Assembly (NCBI GenBank): GCA_047495785.1
Contig: JBLDXI010000024.1
Location: forward strand, 1,612,001 to 1,676,000
Origin: Lepidodermella squamata
Lineage: Eukaryota > Gastrotricha
Length of the DNA stretch: 64,000 nt
Direction of reading: 5' to 3'
Of the stretch, positions 58,588 through 64,000 are shown one piece after another. Positions within the stretch are counted from its first letter, which is position 1. Each line of letters starts with the position of its first letter. Under the pieces are notes generated by a model. That model made no database searches and had not been told where the DNA came from. It saw nothing but the letters and a program-made list of their open reading frames with translations. Both the position numbers and the translations under genes were made by a program.

Positions 58588-61240
58588 ATGATTTTAGGCT
58601 TCGTAATGTTGCAATCGATCTATTCGGCTACCTTGGCCATAAAACCTTACACATTGACCGTAATGACGATTATTCAGGAGTCCCCAAGCCGCCCTCAAAA
58701 TGGCAAAACATGCCGAGCAGCTTCCCGTCTAGTGGCTGATGTCATCAACAATCGTTCAGATATCCTACCCGATTACCAAATCGAACTCAAATTCGAGGAG
58801 GAAGAATTAGGCACGGCACCTGCGCGGCTAGTCACATCATTCAGCGAAATCTTCGGGCTACCAGCTTCGAATACTTCAAAGATCAAATCACCCTTAATCG
58901 TAGGCCCGTTCGTGTCAACTGGTTGCAAAGCCATGGGCGCTATTTTGCACCATCTTAATTTTGTCGCAATTAGCATTAATTGCGCGGCTACGGCTTTGAC
59001 CGAACATGCGCTGTACCCAAATTTGTACCTCATGTTCAACGCTGGAAACTTACCGGCAGCGGTTGTTGAATTTGTGGTCGATCAAGGTAATAATTTCACT
59101 AAAAAACTAATTTTAAGTTAATTAAAATTAAAATTTCAAATATAAATTTTAAATTTTTAAATTTCTAGAAGTGAGATTTTAATTTTAATTTTTTGTTAGG
59201 TATTTTCCATTTTTTGCAAAATTGCAAAGTTTTAAAAATCAAATTCAAGGCAAAATTCACAAAATTCGATTTATTTTGAGATGGACTATCCCGAAGCAAT
59301 TTTAAAAAAATTTGAAGAAAGAGATGAGCTCTTTAATAAAAATTCGTTATTTTTTCCTGCTTTCTCAAACAGGACATTGGAGACGAATGGCGATTTTGAC
59401 CAGTGCTACGAACTTGAACGACTACTACACCGCCCTAAAGGTTCAAAAGCTGGCAAATGCTGCCAATGTCTCTGTGCCTTGGTTCAACGTTGTCGTTGAA
59501 CTCGACGATGAAATAATCGATTCTTTGAAATCAAGCGATTCAAGGATAATTTTGATTTACATCGGAACGGAACGCGTTACTTGGAAATTTTTATGCCTAA
59601 CCTATCAGCACGGTATTACTGGACCGAGGTACATTTTCATGATTAACGAAGCAACTTACAGCGACCCTCGAAACATCCCTGAATCGTCGCTATCTGGCTG
59701 TAGTAGAGACGAATTGATAGAACAAGTTAAATATTCTGTATGGATAGGAGGCCGGCCGACAATAGACGACAACTTGATGTCGGAAATCGGCGAAAATGTC
59801 ACTATTTTTCAGAAAACTCTCGACAATAACTATCTTAACCATTCGATTCCGGGCGATTATCAAAATCGATTCCTTTGCCACGACGCCATGCTTCGCGGAC
59901 TAATGTCACTCGATAGGGCTGATCGAAATTTGAAATTACAAAATTTAACATTGAAAGACTACGCCACATTTCCGAGAGAAGTCATGCTTATCGTCAACAA
60001 ATCAGTATTGGAATCTGATGTAGCAGGATTAGGCCGATTGGCTCGAATGCAATACGACGAGTTAGGCCGAGATTCGGAGAATTTCGTGGCAATGTCGTAT
60101 TGGACCCCTGCAAATGCTATGAAGATGGTTTGGCTGCCAGAAAGTACGAAAATCTACCTTAATAGTAGTCAAATGCTTCGAAATATTACGAAATTTACGT
60201 GGACGGGCTGGGACGGAAAGCCGCCAAGAGATGGGCCTATCTTCATTCGTGAATACAGCGATGTTAGTGATATAGTCTTCGAAACTATATCTGTCCTAGT
60301 CGCAATTTCCTCATTCATCCAAATAGGACTTACAATTGTATTTATCGCCCTGAGATCCGAATTATCGGCTAATAATTCCTTTCCTGTGAGCAAAGTCGTA
60401 GGGTTCCTAGGCTGTATCGCTTCCAATACATCAGCTTTCATCTGGGCCTATAGAATTGATGGCAAAGATATTCATTTAGGCGAGATATTGAGCTCCTTAC
60501 GCATCGGGCTCTTAGTTATAGGGTTCAGCTTCGCAAACGGGGTCATTTCACTTTATCCTATTATTCTATACCGATTAGGACACGTTGCCTACCTCTCCTC
60601 TGTGAAATCTGTGGGAATATTGGCCTATGCTGTACCGAAGATGTACGGCATGATGGATCAGGTAGCCCGAGCTAGAACGATAGGATTGAAAGCTGGACTC
60701 CGGGGCATCTCCAAAGTCTCACAGAAAGCGGACCATTACACAGCGATTTCAGCCATTATTTTTGTTGGATTAAATATCGCAATTTTAATCGGTTGGTTAC
60801 TCGGCGATTCCAGAATCTGTTCGTTGGAGATTGTTAAGGCTATGAGTGGGTACTCTCCCGTGACCGATGTCTATTTAAGGACATTCGCTTTAAATTGCGG
60901 ATCCGAGTATCAATTCGCTTGGGTCACGACGATATGCAGCATTCAGATCGTTGTTTTCCTTATTGGGAGTTTACATTTTTTGCGATTCAAGAGAAAGCCG
61001 ATGCTGCGGCACAGTTATGGCGAATTTTTCTACTCAGTTTCGTCTCTTCTCAATTGTTCCACATTATTATTCTGCGCGATTCTAGCGCTTTTGGTCGCGA
61101 AAGATCAAACGGCCCAACGAACTATTTTGGCGTTTCTGTTGCTGACTTTGTCAATATCTACGGCTTTTCTATGGACCCATCCGCATCGAAAAGAAATTCG
61201 GAAAATTTTCCATCAAATCAAGAATAAGTTTTTGAAGTAA
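58588..61240 (+). CDS. Class C GPCR, GABA-B receptor-like
   Basis: Two exons, 58588-59086 and 59373-61240, join in phase to give 788 residues. A signal peptide (MILGFVMLQSIYSATLA) is followed by a periplasmic-binding-type Venus flytrap domain (about 25-440). The domain includes IVGPFVSTGCKAMGAILHHL, and WRRMAILTSATNLNDYYTAL across the lobe hinge. The juxtamembrane TWTGWDGKPPRDGP is the GABA-B-type 'W-x-G-x-x-P-P-x-D' motif. There is no cysteine-rich domain, as in GABA-B receptors. Seven membrane helices run from about residue 466 to 760, with a very short C-tail. Ligand identity is open, since many invertebrate GABA-B-like receptors do not bind GABA. The stop lies 17 bp from the stop of the convergent oxidase gene. 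Confidence 0.88.
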
Positions 61241-61257
61241 AAATGGTTTATTTTTGT

Positions 61258-64000
61258 CTAAAAAGCTTCATAAAGGTGATTGATAATGGGTAGATTTGAA
61301 GATTTGTTAGTACGTTGAACGGCCTGCTGCATGGCGTAGACAAATTTGGGCGACGCGCTTGAAATAACGTTGACATTACGAGCATTCCCATTCCGCTTGA
61401 TGATTCGCGTCAAAATCGCATCGAAATTCGGCCAGCCGAAGTGGCAACGAGCCCGCAGCCGCGTGAAAGCGTTTTTCGTGAAAATGCTGTCAGCTCGAAT
61501 AGCTTCCTGGTGTAAGACCATGAGTCGCAGGTCGTAGTCGGCCGCAGGTTGTGCGTAGAACATTTCGAAATTAACGAAGTTACCAAAGTCGACACGCTCG
61601 AGTGGTTCGATGACCTCGCTTTCGAGCCACTCTGTATCGCGATTTGCGATTACGATGACGTAGACCTTGAGACACTGAAATGGGAGATGGCCATCGGTGT
61701 GGCGCGCTTTGGTGATTTCGAAACGGACACGCTTGAGTAGAGACGCGAAGGGCGACGAGCAGATACCCTCCGCAAAGAGAACTGCTACGTCACATTGGTG
61801 CCAGGATTCACAGGCAACACCCGAAAACGGACCTAAAATTAATATAAAATATTAAATTTAATTTAATTAATTTAATTAAAATTTAAAATATTAAATTCAA
61901 CTGAGAGCCATGTGATCGAAAAGAAGGGCAAAAGAGATAGGGGCAAAAATCACACAAGAAATTGAAATGGAAATTCGATATCCTGGTATAAATCTCATCG
62001 GCGACTCCGGGTGTCCATGTTTGGTGTCCCTCAAAACGCCTCTGAGTGATCCTTTGAGCGAAGCTCAGCGTCGATTCCAGGTCGCGTTCATTAGCATTCG
62101 AATTTTCAAGTATTCTATGTGCCTGTTGTGTGCATCATAACATTGCAACAACACTTAACTGATGAAAACTGGCTACCCCAAGAGAAAGACGGTTCCCATC
62201 GTTTTTCCCACTAGCGCTTAAAGGTAGTGTATAGTAGGCTTTGCTCGTCGCGTTAACTAGTCGAGTTGTTCGATGACATTTTGATGAAATTGATTAGAGT
62301 CAAGCTCGATTTCAATCAACTTTATATGAAGACGAACATCAGACGAACAAGTGCCTGCTCAAACTTAGTGCGGTTCAAACGAAAAAGTGTCTTGGCAGGA
62401 ATTAGCGATTTTCTAGCCCTGTTGCGTAATCGATTTTGGGCAAAAATCTATTAATTTTATGAAAATTTCGCCAAAATATATATAAATCTATGTCCTGCTC
62501 GGGGCAGGACATAGATTTTATTTTATTTTGGCCATATTTTGTCGCTTTCAGCCAAATTTTATTAAAATTTGACAAAAAATTGTCCTAATAGAGGTCAAAC
62601 AGGAAATTTAGATAACTTTTAATAAATTGGACGTCGATTTGGTCCAAAAATTATCGAATCTTAAATATTAAATAAAAATTTACCGAAAAACGGTAAAATT
62701 TAAATATTGTTTAGCTCAAAACGACAGAATTTATTTAATTTCGGCTTTTAATAAAAACATTTACTTCGATCACATGGCTCTGAACATTCATTTTTTTAAT
62801 TTAATTTTTTTTTTATAAAAATCACCTTCGATTCGCACAACAGGTTCAGCTTTCGAAGCGACAAAATGTTGGCTCCAAGGTCCGACCGAAATTGCGTGTA
62901 AGGTTAGGAAAGGTTCTTCTGGCGTTGAAGTCAGCGAATAAGGGTGATAGTCGCTGCAGTTGAAATCTGGCGAGCAAATTTGAACGTATTGCCCAGGTTT
63001 GTAGCTCATCGCCGTCGGTTTCTCGAGTTCGACTCGCAAAACTTCGGATGGCAGAATGTTTCGCGAAACGGCCTTGACATTGGAAAATCGATGCCGTAGG
63101 CAGAAAATTCTGTCGACGGCAAGCGTTAAAATCGACGCTGCGAGAAATGAGAAATGAGCGGCAAGCAATTGTTGTCTCGAGTAGCTGAGAACATGAAGCC
63201 CATGAAAAATCGCCAAGTTGGAAATCACAACAATTTCGGTTAGATTGAACGAATTTTTGGCAGAAGTCACGTTGAAAAGCGCAAAATAACAGCAAGAAAG
63301 GGCGAATCGCCATGTAACGGCACCATCGTCGTACTTTTGCAGAATGTAGCTGAGAAGAACGGCTAAAATCAACCAGGCGTGACAATGGATCAAGTTTTTT
63401 CGGAATGTCCCAAGCGAGGAAAACGGGAAAAAATATCTAGCGGTCGTATTCCGTAATTTCGACAGGAAAAATCGACAATTTGCTAGAATTAGAGTGCCGA
63501 AGGTCAAGCTGGATAAATTCAAGGTGGTTTGGCTAATGGAATTGAAGGTGACCGGGAACAACTCGAGGAAAATCAAAACAAAGCAAAAATTCGCGAAGAC
63601 GAGCGACCAGAAAAATTGGCGTTGAATCGAGAAAAATGTTGCCGCAAATCTATCTCCGTAATCTTCGTTCTCGCCAAGTATCAATCGATCTACAACTTCA
63701 GGCGCTTGGTCGCTGATTGGCGACGGTAAAATCGTAATCGGAGAGGGCGGTTCCAACTTTTGAGCGAAAATTCGGTCGAAATTCGCCTCGAAAATAGGCC
63801 AGAATTGCGGGAATGAAATTGAGAACGCAGTGTTTTTCAAAGTTGGAACTTGGCTGATTAATTGCTCGAAAAATTGACACATCGCCTTGTTATCGACTGA
63901 ATTCGGCGTGAGGGAGAAAACAAGCGCGGCTATTTCGTCATAGCTCAACATTCGGTCTTGGTTAGAATCGTTAAACATGAAGCTGCCCGATATTTGCTCT
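61258..64000 (-). CDS. DUOX/NOX5-type oxidase homolog with lost haem ligands (5' partial)
   Basis: The frame is open to the window edge. Exons 64000-62826 and 61832-61258 join in phase, with the stop at 61258. In order: an EF-hand (loop DSNQDRMLSYDE, good Ca ligands), a second weaker helical region, about six membrane helices, and a ferredoxin-reductase-type module. The FAD motif is YHPYSLTSTPEE, then LHAISVGPWSQHF. The joined exons read VRIEGPFSG, then EGICSSPFASLLKRV and CHFGWPNFDAILTRI, ending LYEAF. This is clearly DUOX/NOX architecture. However, the usual F-H-R...H-x-x-x-H helix reads FRKNLIHCHAWLILAVLLSY, and the usual THHL...HG helix reads NLTEIVV...FHG. Only one of four haem His is in place. 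The NADPH motifs are also altered (GICSSP, and VISSASP in place of a CGPP-type end). It is probably unable to pass electrons to oxygen. Confidence 0.85.

Noticed and set aside
62484-62518. Hairpin with a 15-bp perfect stem in the oxidase intron
   Set aside because: The stem is too short for a typical miRNA precursor and nothing else supports a function.
1-64000. CRISPR arrays, bacterial operons or prophage
   Set aside because: No spaced direct repeats of that kind; introns and gene content are metazoan throughout.

Overview
This is a nuclear genomic segment from a small-genome invertebrate animal. The genes have introns with GT...AG borders, many of only 50-60 bp. The proteins are metazoan: WASP, a citron-like kinase, a Cys-loop receptor, a class C receptor, NUP205, TMEM209, a DUOX/NOX-type oxidase and type II carbohydrate sulfotransferases. 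I cannot name the phylum from sequence alone. All exon structures below were worked out by hand from reading frame, splice borders and family motifs. No transcript data were available.

Layout. 1-2.9 kb: 3' part of an ankyrin gene built from repeated exon-sized modules (+). 3.3-4.8 kb: Cys-rich surface protein (-). 6.6-13.8 kb: two paralogous sulfotransferases (+), the second with a tRNA-Cys in its last intron. 14.7-21.8 kb: citron-like kinase (-), whose largest intron holds a miniature transposon, a decayed Harbinger-like element and a strong hairpin. 23.0-24.3 kb: two small genes (-). 25.9-27.8 kb: WASP (-). 29.4-30.0 kb: small basic protein (-). 31.0-43.5 kb: DENND6, NUP205 and a GILT-like protein in tandem (-); DENND6 introns hold several mobile-element remnants, including a Ty1/copia RNase H piece. 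44.7-49.4 kb: SEC20/BNIP1 and TMEM209 (+). 49.7-52.1 kb: multi-C2H2 zinc finger (-). 52.6-57.6 kb: Cys-loop receptor, degenerate protein kinase and apolipoprotein-L-like protein (+). 58.6-61.2 kb: GABA-B-like class C receptor (+). 61.3-64.0 kb: 3' part of a DUOX/NOX-like gene (-), cut by the window end.

Two themes recur. First, several recognisable enzymes lack canonical catalytic residues: the oxidase lacks three of four haem histidines, the GILT-like protein has CxxS, and one kinase has HLDLQ in place of HRDLK. Second, many start codons lie 2-18 nt downstream of a 3'-splice-like YAG, and some same-strand genes are very close (136 and 166 bp). This suggests spliced-leader trans-splicing, perhaps with operons. 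At least seven families of short inverted-repeat elements sit in introns and intergenic DNA, several built from one short motif repeated in both orientations.
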